Source: JBDHHQ01 sp039586035
Lineage (GTDB): Bacteria > Gemmatimonadota > Gemmatimonadetes > Longimicrobiales > Gaopeijiaceae
Assembly (NCBI GenBank): GCA_039586035.1
Contig: JBDHLD010000008.1
Location: 47,227-111,226, forward strand
Reading direction: 5' to 3'
Length of the DNA stretch: 64,000 nucleotides
The position numbers were made by a program, and so were the translations under genes. Under the pieces are notes generated by a model, which worked only from the letters and a program-made list of their open reading frames with translations, was not told the origin of the DNA and did not search any database. The first letter of the stretch is position 1. Each line of letters starts with the position of its first letter. Shown one piece after another: positions 1 through 10,074 of this stretch.

Positions 1-606
1 CTGACGGTGCAGGCCAAGCTGCTGAAGGCCCTGGAGGAGAAGCGGGTCCGCCGGCTCGGTAGCCTCACCGCCACCGAGGTGGACGTCCGCATCATCGCCG
101 CCACCCACGTCGACCTCGCTCGCTCCGTCCGGGAGGGCCGATTCCGCGAAGATCTCTTCTATCGGCTCAACGTCCTGCCCATCCATCTGCCCCCCCTCCG
201 CGAGCGGGGCGAAGACGTCGTGGCGCTCGCCGAGCACTTTCTGGCCCGTGCCAGCCAGGAATACGGCATCGAAGCGCCGCTCCTGGACGCCCCGGCGCGA
301 CAGTCCCTTCTCGCCCACGGGTGGCCGGGGAACGTCCGCGAGCTCCGTAACGCCATCGAGCGGGCCGTTCTCCTGGGCGAGGGGACGGTCCGACCCGAAG
401 AGCTGTTTCTGGCTCCCGCGATCCCCCCCGAGGCCGGGAGTCTGCCCTTTCCCGCCTCGCTTCGACAGATCGAGATCGCCGCAGCTCGGTTGGCCGTCGA
501 GCGCACCGGCGGCAACAAGCGAGCGGCCGCCGACCTCCTGAACGTCAGCCGGACCCGATTGTACCGCCTCCTCGAGAGCGACGACGACCCGGCAAACCCC
601 GTGTAG
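1..606 (+). CDS. Sigma-54-dependent transcriptional activator, C-terminal part (cut by window edge)
   Basis: The reading frame is open from base 1, so the 5' end lies outside the window. The visible part is the second half of an AAA+ sigma-54-interaction domain (a VDVRIIAATHVDL stretch, then the FREDLFYRLNVLPIHLPPLR motif and GNVRELRNAIERAVLL near residues 115-130), a linker, and a C-terminal Fis-type helix-turn-helix (TGGNKRAAADLLNVSRTRLY). Proteins of this family hydrolyse ATP to open promoters bound by RNA polymerase-sigma54. The GAFTGA loop and any sensor or receiver domain are not visible, so the signal cannot be named. A second, complete member of the family lies at the other end of the window. 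Confidence 0.9.
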   Translation: MTVQAKLLKALEEKRVRRLGSLTATEVDVRIIAATHVDLARSVREGRFREDLFYRLNVLPIHLPPLRERGEDVVALAEHFLARASQEYGIEAPLLDAPARQSLLAHGWPGNVRELRNAIERAVLLGEGTVRPEELFLAPAIPPEAGSLPFPASLRQIEIAAARLAVERTGGNKRAAADLLNVSRTRLYRLLESDDDPANPV

Positions 607-743
607 CGGAGCGAGACACGTGTGTTCAAGATGGACGCTGCACGACCGCGAATATCCAGTAATTGCGGCGGTTATCGCCCGGAACGCTTTCTGCTCGATG
701 GAGCTCCCGGACGATCAGACCACCGCCGCTTCGGAGAGGCCAG

Positions 744-1373
744 ATGCTGAATAGACTCTCGAGACCACTGACGATCCTCGCGTCGCTCGGGATCCTGCTG
801 TCTTGCAACGACGATCCCGCATCCCCGAACCCCGACGGGAGCGTGAAGCCCGAAGCCGACCTCACGTTCGTCCGGTTCGACCCGACCCTCTTCGGCTCGG
901 CCCAGACGACGGGCAGCTTCTGGGCCGTTCGAGGAGAGGATCGAGAGCTGGAGATGACCTACCAGGAACCTGACGACTCGGGCGACGAGCGCGACGAGTT
1001 CCTCGAGTTCCGCGTGCGGCCGGAGTCTCTGCTCCGGCGCCCCGACGGGACGCCGTTCGCGGAGGGAGATTCGGTCCTGATCACGGTGACCGTGGACCCG
1101 GGCGGGCGGTTCATCTTCGACTTCCAGCCGGCTGGGCTCCAATTCGACCCGAGCGAGCCCGCGGAGCTGGAGATCGACTTCAATCTGGCCGACCGCGACT
1201 TGAACGACGACGGGGTGGAAGACGCCGAGGACGACCGCATCCGGGCGGAGCTGAGCATCTGGCGGCAGGACGCGCCCGGAACCGTGTGGGAGCGGCTCGA
1301 GTCCCTCAGAATCCGGGAGGACGAGCTTCGCGCCGACCTGTCCGGGTTCTCGGGTTTCGCCACCGCGAACTGA
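744..1373 (+). CDS. Predicted lipoprotein, unknown function
   Basis: Frame of 209 codons. The start at 744 is chosen because it is preceded by GGAGAGG and gives a classic lipoprotein signal: Met-Leu-Asn-Arg, a hydrophobic stretch, then lipobox LLSC with Cys near residue 21 followed by NDDPASP. The frame is open further upstream but that part is Arg/Pro-rich and lacks a signal. The mature protein is acidic (EPDDSGDERDE, DRDLNDDGVEDAEDD); the latter segment resembles a calcium-binding Asp-rich loop, which is only a resemblance. The downstream TPR gene begins 6 bp after the stop, so the two are probably co-transcribed. I do not recognise a family. Confidence 0.7.
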   Translation: MLNRLSRPLTILASLGILLSCNDDPASPNPDGSVKPEADLTFVRFDPTLFGSAQTTGSFWAVRGEDRELEMTYQEPDDSGDERDEFLEFRVRPESLLRRPDGTPFAEGDSVLITVTVDPGGRFIFDFQPAGLQFDPSEPAELEIDFNLADRDLNDDGVEDAEDDRIRAELSIWRQDAPGTVWERLESLRIREDELRADLSGFSGFATAN

Positions 1374-1379
1374 GGCGCC

Positions 1380-2426
1380 GTGACCCCGCCGCAAGAGTCG
1401 ATCCGGACGCTGCTCACCCGCTGCTGGGTGCTGAACCGGGCTCGGCGCTATCCCGAGCTCGTCGAGCAGCTGCGCGCGGTGCCCGAGGCGCAGCTCGACG
1501 CGGAGCCCGCGCTGGGCTTCATGCTGGCGGATGTGCTTCGACGTCTCGGGGAAGGTCAGACGGCGCTCGACGTGCTCCAGCGCATCGGACCAGTGCTGGA
1601 TCGACGCGGCAACGATCGGCTACACCGGCGGCGCCTCAACCTGCTGGGAACCCTCCACTTCGAGCAGGGACGCACGGCCGAAGCCGCCGCCGTCTGGGAA
1701 CGGCAACGCGAGGACGCCACCACGGCCTCCGACGAGGAGTTCGTGGCCCGGGCGAACAACAACCTGGGCATCCTCTTCACGCTCGCGGCGAACTGGGAGG
1801 AGGCGGTCTGCGCGTACAACCGGGCCGTGACGTCGTATCAGCGGCTGGGCTACTCGCGGGGGCTCGCCCAATCTCACCACAACCTGGCCATGACGTACCG
1901 GGAGATGGGCTTCGCGGTCGAGGCGGGGCGCCATTTCGCCGACGCCGTCGCGTTGGCCGCTGCGGACAGCCCGGACGAGGTGGCCCGCTCGGAACAGGAA
2001 CGAGCCCTGCTCCATCTGTTCGAAGGAGACGTGGAGCTCGCGGAGGCGAGCGCCCAGCGGTCCCTGGACCGGTATCGCGCGCTCGGCGACCCGACGGGCG
2101 AGGGTGAGGTGACACGAGTGCTCGCGCTCGTCGCGCTGGCGCTAGGCCGTCTGGACAGCGCCCGGGCGCACCTGGACAAAGCGACGGAGCTGGCGGACCA
2201 GGTGGACGCCGTCCTGCTCGGAGCCGAGCTGCTGGAGGCTCGGGCCGTGCTCGAGCGCCTATGCGGACGAGACGAGGAAGCACACCGAGCGGAAGAGCGG
2301 GCCGAGGCCGTGTTCCGGCGGCTGCATGCCGCGCCGTGGGGCCGGCAGATCCGAGAGCGCACACGCCAGGTCGGGGCCGTGGCCCGGGATGCGCTCTCCA
2401 GGGGCGACGGCGAGGCGCCTTCCTAG
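1380..2426 (+). CDS. Tetratricopeptide-repeat protein
   Basis: 348 residues from a GTG start 6 bp after the lipoprotein stop. The protein is almost wholly alpha-helical with TPR-like signatures, for example NNLGILFTLAANWEEAVCAYNRA and HHNLAMTYREMGFAVEAGRHF around residues 125-190, and more degenerate helical pairs to the end. There is no signal peptide, so it is likely cytoplasmic. TPR arrays are protein-interaction scaffolds; nothing shows the partner. Its 3' end converges with the outer-membrane-like gene 12 bp away, and no terminator hairpin with a U-tract is visible between them. Confidence 0.75.
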   Translation: MTPPQESIRTLLTRCWVLNRARRYPELVEQLRAVPEAQLDAEPALGFMLADVLRRLGEGQTALDVLQRIGPVLDRRGNDRLHRRRLNLLGTLHFEQGRTAEAAAVWERQREDATTASDEEFVARANNNLGILFTLAANWEEAVCAYNRAVTSYQRLGYSRGLAQSHHNLAMTYREMGFAVEAGRHFADAVALAAADSPDEVARSEQERALLHLFEGDVELAEASAQRSLDRYRALGDPTGEGEVTRVLALVALALGRLDSARAHLDKATELADQVDAVLLGAELLEARAVLERLCGRDEEAHRAEERAEAVFRRLHAAPWGRQIRERTRQVGAVARDALSRGDGEAPS

Positions 2427-2438
2427 GGGGCTTCCAGC

Positions 2439-3065
2439 CTACCGGAGCATCACGCCGGGGATGTGCAGCCCGACACCCAGGGCCTGCCGGTCTCCGAGGG
2501 AGACGCCGAACCGGATCGCCCAGCCCGCGCTGAACGCCAGATCCGCGCCGATGTCCACCGCGATCCCCAGGTCGAGGTCGTCCCGGTTCGTCGGACGACT
2601 GTCGCCCAGCGCCGCATCCACCACGAGGTAGGGGGTGATGTAGGGGTTGAACCAGATGTCGTCCCCCCTGACCTCGTACGCGAACGACGCGCCCAGCGGG
2701 GCCGAGATCAACACCCAGTTGCCCGCACCGAGCCCCACCCCCGCGACCCATGCGATGTCCAGAGGGAACTGCGGGTCCCCGTCCCGGATCCAGCCGCTGA
2801 AGTCCACGCCGCCGAAGCCGGCCAGATCGCCGCCCGCACCCTCACCCAGACCCGCCCGAAGCCCCACGCCCCCGGGCGCGGATTGACCCCGCCAGGCCAC
2901 CATGCCGGCCAGACCTTCGTTGGGCTCCATCTCCGCGAGCATGAGGCTCACCCCGGCGGGCGAGTTGGGCGCCACCAGGAGCGGCGCTTCCCAGGCGATC
3001 TGGGCCTCGATGGCCTGCGGGAGGAAGAACGACAGAACCATGGCCGCGTAGAGGAGAGGCTTCAT
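2439..3065 (-). CDS. Secreted, probably outer-membrane beta-barrel-like protein
   Basis: 208 residues from the ATG at 3065, chosen because it begins a good Sec signal peptide (MKPLLYAAMVLSFFLPQ, cleavage probably after IEA). The longer open frame upstream adds a His/Arg-rich segment without signal character. The mature part is rich in Gly, Ala and aromatic residues with alternating hydrophobic strands (for example WVAGVGLGAGNWVLISAPLG and IRFGVSLGDRQALGVGL), as in small outer-membrane barrels. It ends in Arg rather than the Phe/Tyr typical of BAM substrates, so barrel identity is inference. Transcribed divergently from the RidA gene. Confidence 0.6.
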   Translation of the reverse strand: MKPLLYAAMVLSFFLPQAIEAQIAWEAPLLVAPNSPAGVSLMLAEMEPNEGLAGMVAWRGQSAPGGVGLRAGLGEGAGGDLAGFGGVDFSGWIRDGDPQFPLDIAWVAGVGLGAGNWVLISAPLGASFAYEVRGDDIWFNPYITPYLVVDAALGDSRPTNRDDLDLGIAVDIGADLAFSAGWAIRFGVSLGDRQALGVGLHIPGVMLR

Positions 3066-3238
3066 GACAGGGACGCTCCCGAACCAGTGATGCGGGCCCA
3101 AGGCCACGGCCGGTGGCGCGTGGCGGCCCGCGTCGTCACAATGAAGGTTTGGCGTGATGCCTCGACACGCTCGGTGTCTGCGGGACCCCCGAGGCGCCAC
3201 ACTACCCAATACGTCGACACACCGTCCCAGGATGGCGA

Positions 3239-3625
3239 ATGGATTTCCAGCGAAGCTTCACCGGCGCACCTTGGGAGACGCAGGTGGCGTACTGTCGCGC
3301 GCTGCGTCACGGCGATCGTGTCTTCGTCACCGGTACGGCCGCGGTAGACGACGACGGCGATGTGGTCGGCATCGGTGACGGCTACGCACAGGCGCGGCGC
3401 TGCCTCGAGATCATCCAGAAGTCGCTGGCGGAGCTCGGCACCGACATGTCGTCCGTCGTGCGGACCCGCATGTTCGTCACGGACATCTCTCGTTGGGAAT
3501 CCTTTGGCCGGGCTCACGCCGACTTCTTCGCGGATCATCCTCCGTGCACCACCATGGTGGAGGTGAACCGTCTGATCCACGCGGACATGCTCATCGAGAT
3601 CGAGGCCGACGCCATCGTCAGGTGA
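3239..3625 (+). CDS. RidA/YjgF/YER057c-family protein without the catalytic arginine
   Basis: 128 residues, the family's usual length, with an AGGA motif 6 bp before the ATG. It shows the family pattern: a VFVTGTAAVDDDG strand region, a central helix (RCLEIIQKSLAELG) and the C-terminal MLIEIEADAIV strand. Classical RidA uses an Arg in a PAR(S/T) motif to hydrolyse reactive enamines/imines such as 2-aminoacrylate. Here the corresponding stretch reads HPPCTTMVEV, with Thr at the Arg position by my alignment, so it more likely belongs to a Rid subgroup without standard deaminase activity. It converges with guaA 12 bp downstream. Confidence 0.85.
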   Translation: MDFQRSFTGAPWETQVAYCRALRHGDRVFVTGTAAVDDDGDVVGIGDGYAQARRCLEIIQKSLAELGTDMSSVVRTRMFVTDISRWESFGRAHADFFADHPPCTTMVEVNRLIHADMLIEIEADAIVR

Positions 3626-3637
3626 GTCGGCGTCGGG

Positions 3638-5182
<1,545 letters not shown>

Positions 5183-5183
5183 G

Positions 5184-6467
5184 TCAGGCCTGCTTCTTGG
5201 TGGTGTTTTCCGGTCTGGGGGGAATCGTCTCCCCGCGAGTGAGGTCCTCCAGCGACTCCCTGGCGCGAACCAGATGGGCGTGCCCGTCTTCCACGAGGAC
5301 CTCGGCCGGCCGGAGTCGCGAATTGTAGTTGGACGCCATGGAGGAGCCGTACGCACCGGCGGTGAGCACGGCCAAGACATCGCCGGGAGACGGAACCGCC
5401 ATGCGCCGGTCGAGGGCCAGGAAGTCTCCGGTCTCACAGATCGGGCCGACCACGTCCACCCGTTCCTCGACGCCGCCGATGGCGCTGCCGGCGGCAGGCT
5501 CCACGCGGTGGAATCCGGAATAAAGACTCGGACGGATCAACTCGGTCATTCCTCCGTCGGTGACCACGAACGTCTTGTCTCCGTTGCGCTTGACGTAGAG
5601 CACGGTCGTGAGGAGGGTGCCGGCCTCGGCCACGATGTATCGCCCCGGCTCCACCACCAGGTCCAAGCCAGCTTCCTGAACCCGGGGCACGACGAGCTCC
5701 GCGAGGCGCTCCACCGGCATGCCGGACTCGTCCCCCTGGGGCACGCCGAAGCCGCCACCGATGTCCAGATACTCCAGCTCGATGCCTTCCCTCGCCAGCT
5801 GTGCCACGACCTCCAGGAGCAGATCGAGGACCCGCCCGTATGGAGCGGGATCGAGGATCCCAGAGCCGATGTGCGCGTCGATGCCCCGGATGTCCAGATG
5901 GGGCCGGGACGCCGCCCACCGGTAGAGCTCCATGACCTGGTCGAGGGGAATGCCGAACTTGGTATCGGCGTGCCCGGTCTGAGTGTAGCCGTGATGCGCC
6001 GGTGAGACGATGTCGGGGTTGATCCGCAGGCCGATCCGGGCCGGAACGCCCATCTCCGCAGCCACCGCGTCCAGGAGCCTGAGCTCGCCAGCGCTCTCCA
6101 CGTGGCACCCGTGAATCCTCGCCCCCACTGCGGCCCGCAGCTCAGACGCCGTCTTGCCCACGCCGGCGAAGACGATGCGGTCGCCCGGAATCCCGGCTCG
6201 GATGGCCCGATGGAGCTCGCCACCGCTCACGATGTCGGCCCCGGCCCCGAGTCGCGCCAGGCGGTCCAGTATGGCCAGGTTGCCGTTGGCCTTGACCGAG
6301 TAGGCCACCAGGACGTCGACGCCCGCGAAGGCGGAGGTCAGGGCGCGGTAGCGGGCCTCGATCAGCGCCGCGTCGTAGACGAAGAGAGGCGTCCCGAACC
6401 GTGCGGCCAAGGCCTCCATCGCGAGGCCGCCACAACGGAGGGGACTGGGGTCCGAGGACGCGCTCAA
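5184..6467 (-). CDS. lysA: Diaminopimelate decarboxylase
   Basis: 427 residues; a PLP enzyme that decarboxylates meso-diaminopimelate to L-lysine. The PLP lysine is in AYSVKAN (Lys59), the phosphate-binding glycines in DIGGGFG, and the active-site Cys in GPICETGDFL. The start is proposed at a TTG (6467), 22 bp after the proS stop, because the segment PLRCGGLAMEALAARFG already aligns with the family N-terminus. The internal ATG at 6419 would remove part of it but remains possible. Lysine and guaA here are housekeeping passengers in the mre-to-guaA chain. Confidence 0.93.
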   Translation of the reverse strand: MSASSDPSPLRCGGLAMEALAARFGTPLFVYDAALIEARYRALTSAFAGVDVLVAYSVKANGNLAILDRLARLGAGADIVSGGELHRAIRAGIPGDRIVFAGVGKTASELRAAVGARIHGCHVESAGELRLLDAVAAEMGVPARIGLRINPDIVSPAHHGYTQTGHADTKFGIPLDQVMELYRWAASRPHLDIRGIDAHIGSGILDPAPYGRVLDLLLEVVAQLAREGIELEYLDIGGGFGVPQGDESGMPVERLAELVVPRVQEAGLDLVVEPGRYIVAEAGTLLTTVLYVKRNGDKTFVVTDGGMTELIRPSLYSGFHRVEPAAGSAIGGVEERVDVVGPICETGDFLALDRRMAVPSPGDVLAVLTAGAYGSSMASNYNSRLRPAEVLVEDGHAHLVRARESLEDLTRGETIPPRPENTTKKQA

Positions 6468-6489
6468 GCGTGCCCCGGTCGGCGTGGCC

Positions 6490-7950
6490 TCAGTAGGCCC
6501 GCGCCCACGCGACCTCCATCTTCGACTCGGCGCCGCTGATGCACCGATCCGGGGGGGACTCGGACCGGAACTCCGGATCCGGGATGACCCGGATCGTCGC
6601 CTTCGTCTCGTTCTTGACCTGCTCCTCCACCGCCGGATCGCCACTCCAACCGGTGAAGACGAATCCGCCTCCCGATTCCATGATCTCGTTCAACTCGCCG
6701 ATGGACGAGACACCCCGATGAGAGTGGGCATTCCGGCGTGCCTTGGCGGTGGCGAGCAGCCCCTGCTGCAACGCCTCCAGCCGGGCGGGCATCTCGGCGA
6801 TGACCTCGGCCTCCGGGAGGAACTCCTTCCGTGGCTCGTCCTCGGCCCGGACCCGTCTCGCCACTGCCAGCTGGCCCTTGGCCAGGTCCCGTGGCCCGAT
6901 CTCGATCCGGTACGGCACACCTTTTCGCTCCCACTCCCAGAACTTGGCCCCGGGTCTGAGGTGGTCCCGGGCGTCCACCCTGGCGCGCACGCCGGCCTCG
7001 GTGAGCTGTGCCAGCACGGCTTCGGCCTTCTGCGTGACGACTGCCCGCTCGTCGTCGCCGCGGAAGATGGGGAGGATCATGACCTGGACGGGGGCGAGCC
7101 TCGGCGGAACGACAGCCCCGACGTCGTCGCCGTGCGTCATGATCATGCCACCGATGAGCCGCGTAGACACCCCCCACGACGTATTCCAGGCGAACTCCTC
7201 CCGCCCCTCCTCACTCTGGAAGGTGAGGTCGAACTGCTTGGAGAAGTTCTGGCCCAACATGTGCGACGTGCCCGCCTGCAGGGCCTTGTTGTCCTGCATC
7301 AGCGCCTCGGTCGCGTAGCTGCGCACGGCGCCGGCGAATTTCTCCGACTCGGACTTCAGGCCGGTGAGTGGCGGCATGCCGATCCACTCTTCCTGGAATC
7401 TCCGGTAGATGTCCAGGATCAAGCGGGTCTCCTCCTCGGCCTCCTGTTCCGTGGCGTGGGCCGTGTGCCCTTCCTGCCACAGGAACTCCGACGTCCGGAG
7501 AAACAGGCGCGTCCGGAGCTCCCAGCGCATCACGTTGGCCCATTGATTCAACAGGACCGGAAGGTCGCGGTAGCTCTGTACCCACTTGCTGTACATGGAG
7601 TAGATGACCGTCTCCGACGTGGGACGGATCACGAAGGGCTCCTCCAGCTCCTTGCCCCCGGCGTGGGTCACGACTGCCAGCTCGGGCTTGAACCCCTCGA
7701 CGTGCTCCTTCTCGCGTTCGATGAAGCTCATGGGGATGAGGAGCGGGAAATACGCGTTCTCGTGCCCGGTCTCCTTGAAGAGAGCGTCGAGGGCGCGCTG
7801 CATGTTCTCCCAGATGCCGTATCCCCAGGGTCGTATGACCATGCTCCCGCGCACCGGGGAATAGTCGGCCAACTCGGCCTTGAGGACCACGTCGTTGTAC
7901 CAGGCCGCAAAATCCTCGGACCGCGGCGTGATGCCCTTGTCTTCAGCCAT
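6490..7950 (-). CDS. proS: Prolyl-tRNA synthetase, archaeal/eukaryotic-like (type 3) architecture
   Basis: 486 residues, fitting the short ProRS form without the inserted editing domain of E. coli-type enzymes (about 570). Class II motif 1 region GSMVIRPWGYGIWENMQ, motif 2 RLFLRTSEFLWQEGHTAH and motif 3 GVSTRLIGGMIMTHGD are visible, followed by an anticodon-binding domain and the C-terminal extension ending in the characteristic Tyr (VAWARAY). In well-studied members that extension binds zinc with four Cys; here only one Cys (DRCISG) remains in it. Its start overlaps the small membrane-protein gene by 8 bp, which indicates translational coupling. Confidence 0.95.
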   Translation of the reverse strand: MAEDKGITPRSEDFAAWYNDVVLKAELADYSPVRGSMVIRPWGYGIWENMQRALDALFKETGHENAYFPLLIPMSFIEREKEHVEGFKPELAVVTHAGGKELEEPFVIRPTSETVIYSMYSKWVQSYRDLPVLLNQWANVMRWELRTRLFLRTSEFLWQEGHTAHATEQEAEEETRLILDIYRRFQEEWIGMPPLTGLKSESEKFAGAVRSYATEALMQDNKALQAGTSHMLGQNFSKQFDLTFQSEEGREEFAWNTSWGVSTRLIGGMIMTHGDDVGAVVPPRLAPVQVMILPIFRGDDERAVVTQKAEAVLAQLTEAGVRARVDARDHLRPGAKFWEWERKGVPYRIEIGPRDLAKGQLAVARRVRAEDEPRKEFLPEAEVIAEMPARLEALQQGLLATAKARRNAHSHRGVSSIGELNEIMESGGGFVFTGWSGDPAVEEQVKNETKATIRVIPDPEFRSESPPDRCISGAESKMEVAWARAY

Positions 7951-8245
7951 GCTCGTCGCTCTTCCGCTCGTCTGCAGTCGTGGTTTCGGAAGCTCCCCTT
8001 GGTACCCGCACCTCTTTGCCCCACACGATCGCGGCCGGGATCACGAAGATCAGCACCGAGGCAACCGCCCACGTGATCCGAAACGGGACGCCAACCAGCG
8101 AGCTCGCCAGGAATGCCAGCAGCGCTCCCCCAGCCAAGGACAAGAGCACCACCACGGTGAGGATGACGTACTCCAGCACGTTGAGCCGGCGGATCGCCCG
8201 GTGGACGGTCTCCCGCGCCTCCCGGTGGGGGCCTTCCTCTACCAT
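7943..8245 (-). CDS. Small membrane protein with two predicted transmembrane helices
   Basis: 100 residues. A charged N-terminus (MVEEGPHREARETVHRAIRR) is followed by two hydrophobic segments (about residues 24-50 and 57-76) and a charged tail rich in Thr, Glu and Lys. The gene overlaps the lipoprotein gene by 7 bp upstream and proS by 8 bp downstream, which argues that it is real and part of the operon. Function not recognised; it could be an accessory envelope protein carried with hisS and proS by chance of operon assembly. Confidence 0.65.
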   Translation of the reverse strand: MVEEGPHREARETVHRAIRRLNVLEYVILTVVVLLSLAGGALLAFLASSLVGVPFRITWAVASVLIFVIPAAIVWGKEVRVPRGASETTTADERKSDEHG

Positions 8246-8721
8246 TCGGGGGCGAGGTTATGGTAGAAGTAGGTCCGGTAGATCGTCTCCCGTGACGCTT
8301 CCGTCGACCGGTACCAGCCGTCCGCAGGGAGCCACTCGGCCCATACGAACGGCACCATCCTGGCGTCAGCCGGGCTCGTTTGCTCCACCCGGTACCCGAT
8401 GGCCCGGGCCGCTACCAGCGTCGTATCCTCTCGAGCCGCGAGCTCCAAAGCCTCCGTCAGCGCTTTCCGAAGCTCGTCCCGGCTTCCGTCCCGCGGCACG
8501 AGAATGTGCAGCGTGGTCCGGGGCGGGCCCTCCGGCTCCCGGGTCTCGTCGAAGGTCTGCCAAACCACCTCGCCCACCTCCGGCAACTCGCCAGCCACCG
8601 GCTCGGCCTCGGTGCCCGCCTCGGCGGCCCCCGGCGCGTCGTCGGGAGACTCGCCTACGCCGCCGTCCGGGGAGCAGCCCCAGGCCGCCGTCAGGACCAG
8701 CAGGACACCGATCCGCCTCAT
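8239..8721 (-). CDS. Predicted lipoprotein, unknown function
   Basis: 160 residues. The N-terminus MRRIGVLLVLTAAWGC is a lipoprotein signal with lipobox AAWGC (Cys16), followed by a long Glu/Ala/Pro/Gly linker and a folded C-terminal part with ILVPRDGSRDELRKALTEAL and a Trp/Tyr-rich end. The ATG overlaps the hisS stop by 4 bp (ATGA), so it is translated from the same message. No catalytic motif is visible and I do not recognise the family. Probably anchored in the inner or outer membrane facing the periplasm. Confidence 0.7.
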   Translation of the reverse strand: MRRIGVLLVLTAAWGCSPDGGVGESPDDAPGAAEAGTEAEPVAGELPEVGEVVWQTFDETREPEGPPRTTLHILVPRDGSRDELRKALTEALELAAREDTTLVAARAIGYRVEQTSPADARMVPFVWAEWLPADGWYRSTEASRETIYRTYFYHNLAPEW

Positions 8722-10004
8722 GTGAGCTCCTCCAGCGCGACCTCCCGCTCGGTGCCGGTCGCCATGTCCCGCTCGACCGCCACTCCCCGGGCCACCTCGT
8801 CGGGTCCCAGGACGATCACGCGCCGGGCGCCCTCCGTGCCCGACGCCTGGAACTGCTTCCGCACGGAGGCGTCACGCAGCGCGTAGAGCACGGCTTCCCC
8901 CGAGTCGCGCAGCCGGTGCGCGATCTCGAGCGCCACGCTCCGCTGCTCCCCACCGATGACCACGACGAACGTGTCCACGACCCGACGGTAGTCGGGCGCC
9001 AGGCCTCGCTCCCTGAGCAGCTCGCCCAGCACGACGTCACCCATCCCGAAGCCCACGGCCGGAAGCGCGTCGCCGCCCACGAGCTCGAGGAGCCGGTCGT
9101 ATCGCCCGCCCCCACAGATGGCTCGGAACTCACCCTTGCGGTCGAACAGCTCGAAGACGATGCCCGTGTAATAGGCCAGCCCACGCACGATCGTCAGATC
9201 GACCTCGACGAACTCGCCCAGCCCCATGGCCTCCAGCGCCCCCACGAACTCGCGCAGCGCGTCCACTCGCTCCATGACCGCCGGCCGGTGGCCGTATCGG
9301 TCCACGACGCCCCCGAGCTCGCGCGACGCGAACACGTCGAGGACGGCGGCTGCGGTCTCGGCGGTGAGGCCCAGTCGATCGGTGAGGCGGCCGGCCACCC
9401 GGTCCGCTCCTTCCCGCTCGAGCTTGTCCACCGCGGCGTACGCGCCCGGCAGCTGGTCTTCGGTGACACCGGCCTCCATCAGGATGGCAGACAGGAGGCT
9501 GCGGTCCGAGACGCGGGCCCGGAAATCGTGAGCTTCGAGACCGAGCTCGCGCAGCGCGTCGATGGCCAGCGCAACCACCTCCGCGTCGGCCCACACGCCG
9601 GCTTCGCCGACCACGTCGGCGTTCCACTGGAAGTGCTCCCGGAGACGCCCACGCTGTTGCCGCTCGTAGCGAAACAGCTGGGGCACGGTGAACCAGCGGA
9701 TCGGCTTGGGCAGCGAACGGCTGCGCGCTGCGAGGATCCTCGCCAGGGACGGCGTCATCTCCGGCCGGAGGGACACCTCCCGACCACCCTTGTCCGTGAA
9801 GTTGTAGAGCTGCTCCACGATCTCCGCCCCGCTCTTCTCCACGTAGAGGTCGAGCGACTCCAGCGGCGGGCCGTCATACTCCAGAAAGCCGTAACGCCGG
9901 GAAACCCGGCGCCACGCATCGAAGATATGCGACCGAAACGCGAGCTCCTCGGGTGGGAAGTCCCTGAACCCGGGGAGCTTCGAAAAGCTCTTGGCCTTCG
10001 TCAT
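8718..10004 (-). CDS. hisS: Histidyl-tRNA synthetase
   Basis: 428 residues, as usual for bacterial HisRS. Class II catalytic core with motif 1 PGFRDFPPEEL, motif 2 LFRYERQQRGRLREHFQWN, the histidine-specific loops GLAYYTGIVFELFD and GGGRYDRLLELVGG, motif 3 GFGMGDVVL, and a C-terminal anticodon-binding domain starting near VDTFVVVIGG. It charges tRNA-His in the cytoplasm. It starts at an ATG without a clear Shine-Dalgarno, 70 bp after folC, and is coupled by a 4-bp overlap to the lipoprotein that follows. Confidence 0.95.
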   Translation of the reverse strand: MTKAKSFSKLPGFRDFPPEELAFRSHIFDAWRRVSRRYGFLEYDGPPLESLDLYVEKSGAEIVEQLYNFTDKGGREVSLRPEMTPSLARILAARSRSLPKPIRWFTVPQLFRYERQQRGRLREHFQWNADVVGEAGVWADAEVVALAIDALRELGLEAHDFRARVSDRSLLSAILMEAGVTEDQLPGAYAAVDKLEREGADRVAGRLTDRLGLTAETAAAVLDVFASRELGGVVDRYGHRPAVMERVDALREFVGALEAMGLGEFVEVDLTIVRGLAYYTGIVFELFDRKGEFRAICGGGRYDRLLELVGGDALPAVGFGMGDVVLGELLRERGLAPDYRRVVDTFVVVIGGEQRSVALEIAHRLRDSGEAVLYALRDASVRKQFQASGTEGARRVIVLGPDEVARGVAVERDMATGTEREVALEELT

Positions 10005-10074
10005 GGCCGCGAATCTAGCAGGTGGGCCTGAAATGTACAGGCGCGACCGGACCGCTCGGGGCCCGTTCCGCCGC

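Noticed and set aside
7980..10031. A 683-codon plus-strand open frame over hisS
   Set aside because: Antisense to hisS and the lipoprotein gene; no motif, composition typical of a shadow.
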